This document shows positions 1 to 13,000 of a stretch of 64,000 nt of DNA, one piece after another. Positions within the stretch are counted from its first letter, which is position 1, and each line of letters starts with the position of its first letter. The position numbers were made by a program, and so were the translations under genes. Below the pieces are notes generated by a model. It did no database searches. It was not told the origin of the DNA and saw nothing but the letters and a program-made list of their open reading frames with translations. This DNA comes from Sipunculus nudus (lineage: Eukaryota > Annelida > Sipuncula > Golfingiida > Sipunculidae). The DNA lies in the NCBI GenBank assembly GCA_026874595.1, contig CM049317.1, forward strand, positions 44,912,401-44,976,400. The letters run 5' to 3'.

Positions 1-1788
1 ATACAATAAACATATCTACACCCAACCTATGTGTTACTGCCCTGACGAGGGCCAGTAATATCTCAGGTTGTTGTAATTTTAGAATTGATAGATAAGTTTA
101 AGTAGATTTGTGTAACCATATGTTTTGCCATGTTTGCGGCATTTGTTTAATGCACATATGTGTTACCTGAATTAAGTGTCATTTTTAAGCAATTAATTCG
201 CGACCTCTGTTGGAAAACCATTATTATATGTATTACATTTACTTCATGCAGTGACCTTGTGTAGGCTATACCAGTTATTTTAATTTCCTTGATTCAGACG
301 GAGCACCAGGTTTCATGTGCTGTTTATTGTTTGAGCTAGCCAGCCGGGTGGTAATTTATCATGCTGTGGCTGGTGTCCAGCCGTACCGACAGCTCACCAG
401 CTTGTATAGTGCTTCACAGGGTCAAGGATACAAAATTGTCACTGTTCTCAGCTCGTGGGACAGGTGTGCTCTCGATAGCCCCGTGTTGTGTTACTGTTCC
501 CAGGCCGCCTGGGTATTTTAGGTATGCCCCGAGACAAAGGGGGAGTCAGTTGGCAACAAGTGTTAGTTCAAGTCACCTTACTGTTGTGTATATGTTAAGA
601 TTTTAAGTCACCATTACGTCACCCTAGTCAAAGGCTCAATGTCACCATAATGTGTGGGTCAAGTCAATAATAGCGCACAAGTCTGTGAGTATTTCATTTT
701 TTATACATTTCATTTAAATTCAGTATGGTTTATTCAAATATAACAGGACATTGTGTTAGGGGCGGTTATCTTGCCCAGTGTATTTTCTTGGCTGTCAGAT
801 CAGGTCAAGCCGTTGCTTCCTTTGATGTTAAACTTTCATGTTGTAACTGTTTATAATTTTGTGTCATGTTGACAGGATATCTGTGAGAATTTGTCAGGTT
901 ATTTAGTAATACAATGTTGCCATTTTGATAATTTATGAAGCGAGTCTCATACAGTGTTAAGGTAACTTCCAATGGAAGGTTATGATACAAAATCCAACTT
1001 GAGTATGAACTAAATTCAGTGAATTATGGGTTCTTATAAATGTTTATTCAGTCAGTTTCAAGTTTCAGTTTGTTTCCTGATAATAATATATTCTTTATTG
1101 GTAGTTCACTTCATGTGAACGTTGCATATGAGTTGACAAATCATTTTGTTATTATTATACATCGACATTTATGTTATTATCTTATTTGTTGTAGATTCAC
1201 CATGATCATGATCATAACCATGACTTTTTATGAAGTGACATGCGTGTAATAGCAGTGCAGTAAAATGATATGCGTCTACAAGTTGTTATGTTTGTGTCTC
1301 TTAAAGACCCGCGCGTTACACTATGCATATTTACTTATTTGAGATTTCGAAGTAGTGCTCTTTATATTTTGGGTTGGATTCAAATGCAAATGCACTTGCT
1401 TTTGAAAATGGTGCCTTTGTATTTAAAAAAGATGTACCAGTTACTCTTCATTTGCATTTTTTCAAGGCAAGTACTTAATGTACTACATTTGTTGTAATAG
1501 TAACAAAGATTTGTCTTTATAAGTGGTCTGGTCAGCTTGTCCGGTTTATCATGTGAGTTCTATATTATCCGATATTTTCATAATTTATTTCATAAATCCT
1601 ACATTTTTCTCATGCGTCATTTCTTATTTAGTATATATTATAAAGTAAAGGAACGGTATACTGCACACTGCACTGCAAAGCTGTCACGCATGTTGGGGCA
1701 TTAATTATTCCACTGGTAATTGCCAGGCTTGCATTCCTGCGGCTTTTTAAGCAGAGTTGACTGGGCAGCGTAAGATTGATATCCGATC

Positions 1789-1793
1789 GATTA

Positions 1794-1825
<32 letters not shown>
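1789..1825. repeat. (TA)n microsatellite
   Basis: Nearly perfect alternating TA run. A second short TA tract lies at about 1839-1850. Confidence 0.95.
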
Positions 1826-2886
1826 CAACACTTTTTGTATATATATATATGTTTTATATATAAAAAACTTTGATATGTGATGCATTTCTTTACTGAATAT
1901 AGGAGAAGATATATAAAAGAATTAATGGAATATGTATACATTATTTAACAAAACACTCTGCTGCCAGAATCACATATGGATATGATAGGTTATGACAGTT
2001 AGGATATATCATGTATAGTTCTGAGATGCTTTATCATAATGATGCTATATATATATGTAATATTGATATTTAATTATTAAGTCCTTTAATAAAAAATCCT
2101 TTAAAAAATTAAGCTTAGGGAATTGTTTTAGTAACTTGAATCAAGAACGTCTGGGAGGCGGTTCGACGTCCCTGCGTTCGATGACATTTAACTGTTAACC
2201 AGTCTGGGGACGAAAGAGATTGAACAGAGACCAGGAAAAAGTATCTGATGTATGTAATGTGACCTTCAAAGCTCCACCTACTGAAAAGACCTAGACTCTA
2301 CTGGAAAATACGCCCACAAAAGAACATCCCGAAGTGAGAACGGGTCTCTGTTGTCACTGCGGATGTATTCTCCATGCGGGTGACATTTTAAGAAGAAAGA
2401 CAATGCAGCTCACGGTATCAGGTTATTGAATAAAATGAAAAGTTTCAGAAACGTACATATATAATTGTACATCATCACGGGCTAATAAAAATACAAAGGG
2501 CGTATCTGACAACGATAGGACAAGGCTCACGTTTAATGTAACTTAAAAACAGGATAGAAAAACATGGCTCCGGTTATCATGTGGTATACCTAGCGCAATA
2601 GTTTTATATATTAGATTTATATATTTATGTCACGTGGTTCCAGTAACTTCTGGCGATTTTTTTTGGTGGTCTGTTACCCATACACACTGCGATATTTATA
2701 TCATGATTTATACTTAAAAAAGTATTAATAATCAAATAATACTTGTAGCCTGATATTAGTAAAAATAATTTAAGGCGTTTTAACTCAATGTTCGATGATA
2801 TTATTTGTTAAAGCTTTAATAAATAAATATATACAATGGCTCTGCTCGGACACCCAGATGTTTCATTTTCCTGTGCGTCTGACCCA

Positions 2887-3020
2887 ACGAGATCCCGACA
2901 GCTTTTACCGACCTCCATATTTTATGGCTAAGACAAGATAAAAAGTCTTATCTCTTTAGAGGTTTGAGACGAATCATTAGTCTACTTACTCCCGTGACAT
3001 GCTCAGAGCTGTCGGGTCGT
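2887..3020. repeat. Small inverted repeat, possible MITE remnant
   Basis: ACGAGATCCCGACAGCT at 2887-2903 is inverted as AGCTGTCGGGTCGT at 3007-3020, with a two-base gap difference. The interior holds a second hairpin-like sequence (AAGACAAGATAAAAAGTCTTATCTT). I found no clear target-site duplication, so the mobile origin is only a possibility. Confidence 0.35.
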
Positions 3021-3870
3021 TATTTATTATATTTGGCACTACAATATGTAGAATGAAGCGTAGCCCGATGCCACGAAATACGTAATAAATACGTCACAAA
3101 CCAAAAAAAGGGAGGAGCTGACAGCTTCAATCTCATTGGCGAAAGAGTAAGTCATGATACAAGTCAATAAAGGATATCATCGCAAGGTGAAGAGAAAAGT
3201 GGTCCAACAGGTAGAGAATACGAGATGACTTATTTATTGATTATTGAGTACTTTGCGATGAAATGCAAATAACTTCTGACGTCACCGGTGAATATCCCAA
3301 GTTCAGCCAAGAGGTGCAAGGTGGAACTGACTACCCGCTTCACTTTCTCTGACCCAGTTTGTAATGTCTGATAGTAGGCTATTAGTAATAAAATTCCCCA
3401 CTAGATGACAGAACAAACGACTGTCCCAGTTCACTGCGCAGATCAGACTCACCGGAGTATGACCCTGCTTGGTAGGGTTTGTGGGCTTCAAATTCGGCAG
3501 CCCACAATGCACCAGGGCTTCTACAAACACGGCTGGCGTACATATAAACGTAGTGAAGAGGGTGATGTAGTCCGTTCATGTTCGCTGAATAAGATTTGTT
3601 TCAAGGCAACAGATATAAATATGGGTGTTTTTTTTTGTGGTGAGGAATTCACGAAATAAGTAATATTTTGTTAGCATGTGAATATATAATGTAAAAGAAA
3701 TTTTGAATTTTGACAGTTGAGACAAGCGGTCTCGGCCGTCCCACTATAACAAGAAGAGGTCCGTTTTGAGTAGAAGGACGTGTCTCTTTAGTCTTTGTTG
3801 CTGCCGTTTATTGATAATTTGTAAAGCATCTGTGCCGGTCCAGACTGATCGAGACAAAAAGCCAACTTAC

Positions 3871-4000
3871 CGACAGGAATGGTTTGTCCGACCATTTTGT
3901 CTGCCAAGCCTGCGTAATACCTCAGGAAGTTCATAGCAACTTGGATGTCCATAAAATAGGTGTCCTTGAATGGTTTACCACCATCAAGAGTTTCCAGACT
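3871..4000 (-). CDS. ALDH1: ALDH exon 4 (130 nt)
   Basis: Encodes [16 protein letters not shown] onward to QTIPVG. The acceptor reads cacgtag on the minus strand just above 4000; the donor GTAAG lies just below 3871. It covers the start of the NAD-binding region. It ends in phase 1, so the next exon must begin with two bases completing a Gly codon. Confidence 0.95.
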
Positions 4001-7000
4001 CTACGTGATCAATGAAAAAAACAGAAATCATAACAAGTAAGGAGGACGCAATAACATTTCATTATTGAGCTGCGTACATAACATAAAGTTAGGGAAAATA
4101 AAATTCCTGTGACTTAGGCTTAAGTGCTATGCTCGTTGAATATTTTGTGATATTTTTTCCATCTTACTCATTCATAGACAAACCCTGTATGATAATAAAG
4201 CAATAGACAAAGGCCTAATTAGTGAGAGATAAAAAAACTAGTGACCCATGCGTCCTGACGCTTAGCTGAATTTGACGCACAGGTGATGCATGTACTAATT
4301 ATTGATGTTATGATCTGATGAAAAATATTTGTTAAGGAACCTTGAACAATGGGAAGAATGACTTCCAGAGTGCTCAAAATAATGTTCGCCCATAGTCTAC
4401 AGAAAATAGGTAACAGATACCTTATTTAAGGTTTCCAAGAAGATTTTTCCCAGAACTACCAAGATGCTAAGTAAGCAGTTTGTATGTCACACTGTTACAA
4501 TCTTTTCCATCTGACTTACAGGATACTAAAATCAGGTTCTTTCACATAGCTCATAGAATATAGATTACAGTGACATTATTTTGGATGTCATAGCTGACAT
4601 TACCACAACCTCATTTTACAATTTGAAAGACATTTGTGAATCCAACAGTTAAGATAAGATCCCTGTCTGACTTTCTGGGTGCTCAAGATTAGATTTATGC
4701 CAATAGCTTAAAGAATATGGGTCACAGTGACCTAAATTTAGGATTCAAAGGAGTCCTACCAAGCACCTCTTTGGATGTCCTTTTAGAAAGTGCAAGGTCT
4801 AATAGTAATATTTTGTGCCATGAAATATCGTCTGGGTGCTCATAATCATATTTTTGGCCAGTCACTTGCAGAATATAGGTCACCATGACCTAGTTTAATG
4901 TTTTCAAGGAGATTTGACCAAGATTTTCCTGGATAATATGTTAGAAGTTTCTTGGCCTAACAGATACAAATTGTGTCCTGTCTGACCGTCTGGGTGCTCC
5001 AAATCGTATTTAAGCCAGTCGCTGACAGAATATAGGTCATCATGACCTAGTTTCAGGTTTCCAAGAATATTTACCAAGAACCTCCCTGGATGGTGCGAGG
5101 GAAGGGTTTAGGCTTAATGTATACAATTTGTGAACCGTCTGACTGTCTGGGTGCTTAAACTCATGCTTTTTCCCCAATAACTCACAGAATATAGGCCACA
5201 TTGAGCTAATTTAATATTTCCAAGAAAATTTGCCCATAACCTCCCTGGATGGTGCGAGAGAAGGTTCTACGGTTAATGTAAACAATGTGAACCGTCTGAC
5301 TGTGTGGGTGCTTACAATCATGTTTTCGGTTTTAATTTGAAAAATATAGGTTACCATGACTTGATTCAGGGTTTCCAAGGAGATTTGCCTAGAATTTTCC
5401 TGGATGTACAGTAAGAAGTTTCTAGGTCCGTGATTGTCAACAACTGGATTGCCTCATTTTAAGGTCTCAAAATAAGAGAAAAAAATGAGCAAATATTAGA
5501 AAAAAAAATAAAAGTGGTGCCACCAGCGTTAAGGACCTGATGGAATTGTAGATGATCTATATGCATTGAAAGAATCAATGGAATTGTTGCATTCATTATT
5601 CTGGTACTGAAGCTTTCCAATCATTTTTTTAATTATTCTGGGCTGTACAATTAGGCAAAATAACGTAGAGAATATATATCAAAGTGACATAATTTGAGGT
5701 GCCCGAAGAAATTTTAAAAAGTCCTCCAATCATGTGAAGTTAGATGATTCAAGGTCAAACGGTTATAATTTGTGCATTGTAAATGGACAGACGGACGGAG
5801 AATTGCCAAAGAGTGATTGTTAGCTCAGATGACTCTCTATCAGCTGAGCTAATAATGAATGAAATAGAAAGGATACAGGTGGCACCACGAGTATTCCGGA
5901 ACTGGTAAAACGAGTCAATATCAATTAACTAAGACACTTGATGAAACCGCATATGACTGACACTTTCGCAATAATTTGTCAAGTCTAAAAATATAGGGAA
6001 ATAATTTATGCAAAAACAGACGTCAATACAGGTGGCGCCACTGATAACACAAATAAACTAGTCATGATAAATAAACGTATGAGGTTTCAGGAAATTAGAT
6101 GAAACCACATATGAAAAACGGACACCTTGCTAAAATTTATCTTCAAACACAGGGGAAAATGCAAGCAAATTAGAAAAAAATACAGGTGGCGCCACCACTC
6201 TTCAAGAAGTGATGACACTAGCCATGATCAATATTCAATGCAAGATTCATGGCAATTTCAGGCTTTCAAGGAGATTTTTCAAGGACTTCCCTGGATATTA
6301 AGTAAGAGGTTTCTAGGTCTAACGGTTATGATTTGTGCCCTGTTTATGGACAGACGGACAGAAAGACGGACGGACGATGGACAAATTGATCGCTATATAG
6401 CTCAGCTGACTTTCAGTCTGCTGAGCCAAAACGTAGGGCAAAATATTTAGGTTTTGTATAAATTCAGCTGCTATGTAATCATTCAGTTTGCAAACACCTG
6501 TTTACTACCGTAAACATTCGAACAGAAAAGGCAGCCAATAAAATGGATTTGTGAATGCATAAGTAAAACCACAACACGGTGAAAAATTTGGGATATTAAT
6601 AGTCACAACAATTTTAGTTATACATGTTGTTAATTGATTGGGTGCTAACGGTGCAAAAATTATTGGCAAAGTTCATTTGACAGGGGTGTTGATGGGACAT
6701 AGTGAATAATATTGTCATTCACATTTTACTTTCCTGGGATGCTAGAATTATGGTGGAGAAAATTGCTCACGATGACCATGTTACTTTGCTTAGTGGACTG
6801 CAGTAAACTGATCCTGTGATGCGATGGCGCTGATTGACAATTTGTATGACTAGTTCGCAGTAAAGCATGTCAGTGACTAAAGCTTTACAGATCAGTAGTC
6901 AGCAAGTCAGTGAGTGAAAAAAAAGCCAGTGAGTGGCGTAATAAATGCTCAGGGCGCCCTAAAAATTGATTTGTAACCATAAACAAAGTAAGATACAAAA

Positions 7001-10000
7001 GGTGGTCTATTGGTCAAAATGTAAAATTGTTTTTTCCAAAACACAAGTTTGTATGTAAAAATGCAATGTATATTGTTTTCATGGGCAGCTAATGGGGATT
7101 TGCTTGGTTATTTTTCATTTTTACTCTTTATTCATATCTGTAAACCATAGAGAATTCATTACCGCAAGGTAAACATGATCGCGCTCTATCAGCTCCACGA
7201 GTTTCAGTAACAGGCGCCCTCTGGCGGAGGCGTCCATTGTTCGCCACGGTGAACCAAGCTTGAAGGCCTCCTTGGCTGCAGCAACTGCCTTGTCAACGTC
7301 CGCCTGAGACAGAAAGAGACTTTTATTTCATGCGTTAACCTATATATTGCTTGCATTATTTCTGACAGGAGTATTAGTTTCCTTAGGGTTCAGTGAACGC
7401 TGTCGGTCCTGTGAAACAATGGAAAAGTGACAGGTGATTAGTTGTGTGTCAGCCTTGGCCGTCATCTGGGAGAGATCGACATCTTATATCCTCAGTAGGC
7501 CGACTCGACAGTATTATCACTGTCGTTTGAATCCCTATTTCAGGAGGAAATGGGAAGAAACCGTACATATTACGCCTCTATAGTGACACATGCTATCTCC
7601 GTAACAAAGCACATCTGCATACCGATATATAGCACAGTTCCGTCCATCTCTTGATAAAAACACAACCACAAATAGGGATTCGAACGACTGTGGTATTATA
7701 TACAGCATTATATACAAACTCAAGCGTCTAACCTGATTAATCAGGAACGGCTTAAATCACACAGGGAAAAGGCCATTTGACATTTCATGCTTATTATTCA
7801 TTTTACTAGCTGCTCCCGTTGAAAATCCACGGCTCTGTCTGATGTATATTTATTAATTGAGCTGATAAAAAGTAAACGACGCATATTTTACTCCTAAAAG
7901 CTTTTTGCAGGAATTTTTGTCATGTGTTTCACTTATATGATATAAAGATTACTTCTGCTAGAATTCTCCAGGAACTCCCTCCCCAAAATGTCAACATAGA
8001 AAGAAAATTTATTCAATTCCAGAAAGCATTTAGCAAAAGAAACCACTTCAGCTTTGGTTCGTTGCATTGTCTTTCAGTAAATTATGCAAAATATAATATG
8101 CAGATTTTGCTGAAAATTTGTAGAGGGACAGAGTAAAATTACATCCGTAATCCATTTCATTTTTGGAGGTAATCGGAATCCCTATCATATATTATTTTAT
8201 TAAGTGCCATAATCACAATTCCACAAAGGAATAATAATGAGGGGCTATACCTTTGTACCAAAGTAGAAGCCGCCCATTCGTATGCAGTTGTGCTGCCACT
8301 CGCCTGGTGAACCCGTGTTTCTGAACCATGACAATGTTTTACATGAAACGTGAACGTAAGAACGAACGACTGATTAGTAGATTCTGGCGGGGGTTTCAAA
8401 GTTTCCAAGAGATTGGGGACCCTTAGAAGTGGGTGCCATCCCCCCCTCCCCGGGCTTCCTTTGGAAAAAAAAACAAGCAACCCATAAATTGGCCAAACTA
8501 TTAAAACATGGTTATCATGGAAAGATACTTCTAAATGTATAAATATCAAAATACCTGTAAACCTATAAAACGGTGATCGTGTAAAGGGCCTCTGCTCTTT
8601 GTGTCCGCTCAACGGAAAAGTGCTCCCTATTGAAAGATTAATGTGGACATGTGTTCCGCGCTTGAATTTAAAATCTTTACTTCCTTTTGACAGAGTAAAA
8701 TTCCTTAAAAGGCGATATAATGGAAAAGGGGTTCAGTGGAGATTACAGGTCGCCTCCTGAAAAAGCGTGACAGGCGAAAAAAAGTTTTGCTGAACATTTG
8801 TAGAGGGTTAGGGTAAAGACATAAAAATTTTCCGTTTCATTTCGGAGGAAATAAGAATCACTACAATATAATTTTTTTCTTATAAACCATTATGACAAAG
8901 AAACATTCCTTTGTTCCCGTGTGGAAGCAACCCATTCGTATTTATTTGTTCTGCCACGCGCAAGGTGAACTCGGGTTACCGAAGCATGACAGTGTTCAAA
9001 CAAGAAACGCATACACGTGAACACATGACCAATATTTAAGGAGATTCTGATGAAGGTCTGTTCGCCCTGACTGCAGATTCTAGTTTGTCATCCATTTAAA
9101 GATGTACTGTTTATATTGTTTATGTTTCACCGTCCCTACAGACAGCGGATCTTAACAAATATATGTGAACCCCCCCCCCCCCCCCCCCAGACATCACCCC
9201 CGACCAACCTGAATGATAATTAAGTTGTGGGGCTTCTTTAAAAAAAATCATAAAACACATGACTTGGTCGAACTTTGGAAACCATGGTTATCATGGAAAG
9301 ATATTTGAATGTATAAAAATCAACATACCTGTGACCCGTAAAAAATCTGTCAAACGGTGGTCACATTACTGGACGCAGTGCCCGAGGTTGACCAAACTGA
9401 AAAGCCCTCGCATTGAAAGCGGAGTCATGTGGTGTTTGGATTAAAAACCTTTACTTCCTTTTGAGAGAGAGAGAAAAAAAATCTTTAAGAGGCGTTACAA
9501 TGGATATTGGGGATCAGAAGGGATACTAGTGGACCCGTGTAACCACGTATTACACGGAAATGCCTTTCGGGCAGGACACGCGCTCTTGCCACGGTCTAAA
9601 CAGGCCAGTGAAAATCCCCGAGGCGCCTCCTGAAAAAGCGTCATAGGCGTTGTGGACCATGCAGCACAAAAGAAATAGGGGCACCTAATAGGGAAATAGT
9701 AAAATGATCAAATATTCAGCATAATCCCGCAAAATAAAACAAACTTGTCCAAGAAGAGCACACCACGGATACGTCTGCCGAATTTTGAGAGTCAAATCGG
9801 AAAGGAAGCAGGTAAACCGTGGTCTAGAAAAAAACCAACTCGGTATTAATTATATAGATAACAGCATCGACAGCAGGCAATGTAGTAGGTACATTTACCC
9901 TGATCATTATAAAACAATATTACACAAAAGAGTAAGACTCGTGAATGGTTTCGTATTTCCCATTTGTATCTATTCCATAAATGGTTCTATTTGAGTAACC

Positions 10001-13000
10001 AGTGTCAGATTAGCCCAGTAGCATAAGCAGCATGTTTGACGGGCACCGCTTCTTGGGGGTCCCGCACTAAATGCCACACAGCTTCAGGCGTCTATTCACC
10101 CATATTATCTGTAGAAATTGTGTAATTCTTGGCTTACTTTGTCTACACATTAATGAACTAAATGAATTAGGTAATTCCTGTAAACAAGTTCTTATATAAC
10201 ACATCAGTGACATGTATTATGTGTGTTTAACTACCAGCTGTCAGTAACCAGGGTACATTGGCAAAAGTTCATGTATTTATCTCGACCAATAAAATTTCCA
10301 AGCAACAGAAAACGACCAACCTCTCCCCGAGTAAGTTCTATAGAATGTTTCGTTCGTGTGAGGGTGTGTGTGTGTGTGAATTTCTTGATGAAGAATTTCT
10401 GCTGCTTAATGATGTTGAGAAGTGGTCTTGCTTCCCACATTGCTCATGTTAAATTTACAAAAGGTCACGCTTTCATATTAACAAGATGTTTAGCAAATAA
10501 CATTATACGTAAATAACTTTTGCTTATTCCTTGGCCAGGATGTAATTTGTTATTCTGGCTTGGCGGGTTTGTTGATCGGCTGGTTTGTCCATTAGCATCT
10601 CCAGTCAAAACGTTATGAATTGGTTTGGATGAAATTTATTGGATTTGCAGGGTAACCCCGTACAAACAATCTATTGTGGTTTTCTGGATCACCGTGATAT
10701 ATTTTAAGGGTTCTTTATCAGTGAGAGAAGGAGCATTTTCGCTTCCATTTCAAAAGGCATGAGTCATTCGCTAATATTAAGGGCCGCCATTGTTCAGAGC
10801 TAACCTCTGATCCATCTATCAGATGAATACAATCAGGGCATAATAATAATATGGTCTCTGCATGACTACTTTCTAGTTTTTACCAGTGTCTCATTATAAC
10901 ATATGCTACACGTCTGCTCTGGTTTTATCCGACACTATAAATAACCGAGATAGAAGTTTATCTGCATGGACTGAGATAGATTAAGTTACAGCCGAGCCAG
11001 CACTGAGACATATTTTAGCAAAGGCGCTAATAAAAGTAAATATTTATTAGGCTGAGCGTATTCCCATTACAAAAAATAAGTTAATTTAATTATGGGGCCA
11101 GACTTTGTCCTCCAATAGACTACATTGCCCTCTTTATGCTAATGGGGCTACATAAAGCCTTGTGTTCTGAAAAACCTGCATGCAAATACAAATACCAATA
11201 TTTATTTCTATAGTGCAACTGATATACACTGTGCAATAACTTTCCTTTACAAATGTTATGTTTTAGTGGATTCTCAAGATATAAAAAATAATTTAAAGAC
11301 ATACAGCAATATGATAGAAACGTCACTGTCTAAATATCATTTAAGAATGAATTTCAACTGTTCATTAATTAATATAATGCCAGTGATGTGCTATAATTGT
11401 CTGTGATGTGCTATAATGTCTGTACTTGATTCATGTACAATACCTGTAGGTGTCTATACATATGCTGTAAATGATTGCGAACTGAATTTCAGGCCTTGCA
11501 TGATGAATAAAGGCTTATCTTATTAAATCCTTTCATATTGTCAAGAGTTTTTAGTCTATGTGAGAATGCCATTCAAAGGCAGGGTCCTGCAACTCTAATT
11601 TAGAATTGTTTCATGTAATGGTTAATTTGTTACCAAGAACTGGATGATCTAAATAACTTTCTATGTCGCTTGAGCAGATCCTTTATTACATTGACAAGAC
11701 ACTTTATCTTTGTCTGTTATTGTTAAAATCTGAACTTTCATGAACATTCATTATTAATTCCCATCATGGTCCATGTTATCATAATGTTACTTCACAGAGT
11801 CATAACCCTTGTCATTGTATATGAGTTGAGTGGGCCAGGGAAAAGAGATGTCCATTTTTATTAAAGTCATTTTATGAGTGGTTTAAGACAAGGACATCGA
11901 TAGTCAGTGTATACTGCTAAGTAGAGCACGGTCTTCCGTGCCAGCCGCAAGCTGTGACAGGTTGGGGCGGAGCCAACATCAACCCGGACATTTCATAAAT
12001 TTAGCTACGACGAACCAGCCTAATGCAACCTAGTTTGACTTTAGTAAATATGTCACCAATGTCTAAATTGGCAATGTTATATAGCTGGCTGGCGAAACTA
12101 TCCAGATAAAATACTTATTATGCAATTAAGGGCTGTAGTTATAGACTTGCAAAGGAATACACTAAAATGTCTCACATACAGTTTCATACAGTTTTGTGTT
12201 TTTCATACAGCCACAATAGTTGCCTGACTATCAACAAGGTTGCGAACCATGAGACTGTGATGAGATTGACCATATGAGCGGGAACGGGAGGGACTAACTG
12301 GTGTTTGTAATATCTCCAATACCAAACATGGTATCAAACGCTTATATACTGTTGGATACTAGCTGATTGTTCTCTGTAGAACTCAACAGGAAATACGACA
12401 GGCCTTAAATCATGAACTTGCGAGACTAGATGTGTTTAATCTTTAAGCGATCACGGGAAGCTTAGACCGACGCACGAAACAGAGCGATAATAGGGAATTG
12501 GCTGTGGAGTGTACGACCTAAAGAATTAGGTCAAGGGCAAATATAAATATCAGGCACAATAAGGTGACCTATGACTATTGTGCCCCAAAGGTCAGTTTTT
12601 GAAAGGCAGCCATATTTTGGATATAGCACAACACCGGTTGGACAGAGCAAAGAAAAAAAAAGAATTTCCAAACACCCACAAAACATTTGAACAAATTTGT
12701 TAATGTAGATAAGCTTATCGACCCTTTGAAGTTTCTCCTCCGTCGCAGGAAAGGTTTATAATTACTTCATACAAGGAGGTGACCAGAAACCACGATCAAG
12801 CCCAAAATTCAGCAGTATTCATGACTATCAACTAAACAAGTTGCTGTCAGCACTCATTACACCTCGCAAAAAGTCTACAAATGTTTGATTTTCATGTTAT
12901 GGCAATTTGAATAAAGGCTGGTATAAAAGTAGTTATTGCCAAATTATTATAAACTATCAAATTAAAATACATGTTCTCTTTACGCCCAAAAATTATTGTT

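Larger units (their letters stand above)
1..3870. other. Presumed ALDH intron 4, no exon seen
   Basis: This stretch follows ALDH exon 4 on the minus strand and should be intron. I looked for the next ALDH exon (the segment around the PWNFP motif) and found no match on the minus strand, so it probably lies outside the window. What I do see is a (TA)n tract at 1789-1825 and a small inverted repeat around GACAGCT at 2887-2903 and 3007-3020. The short reading frames here have no recognisable protein features. Confidence 0.6.

Noticed and set aside
3303-3659. Overlapping frames on both strands
   Set aside because: No recognisable protein and no splice context with ALDH.
1-3870. ALDH exon 5
   Set aside because: No minus-strand stretch encodes the expected PWNFP-containing segment.
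8157-8612. 151-codon minus frame
   Set aside because: Within an intronic duplication; disrupted in the paralogous copy.
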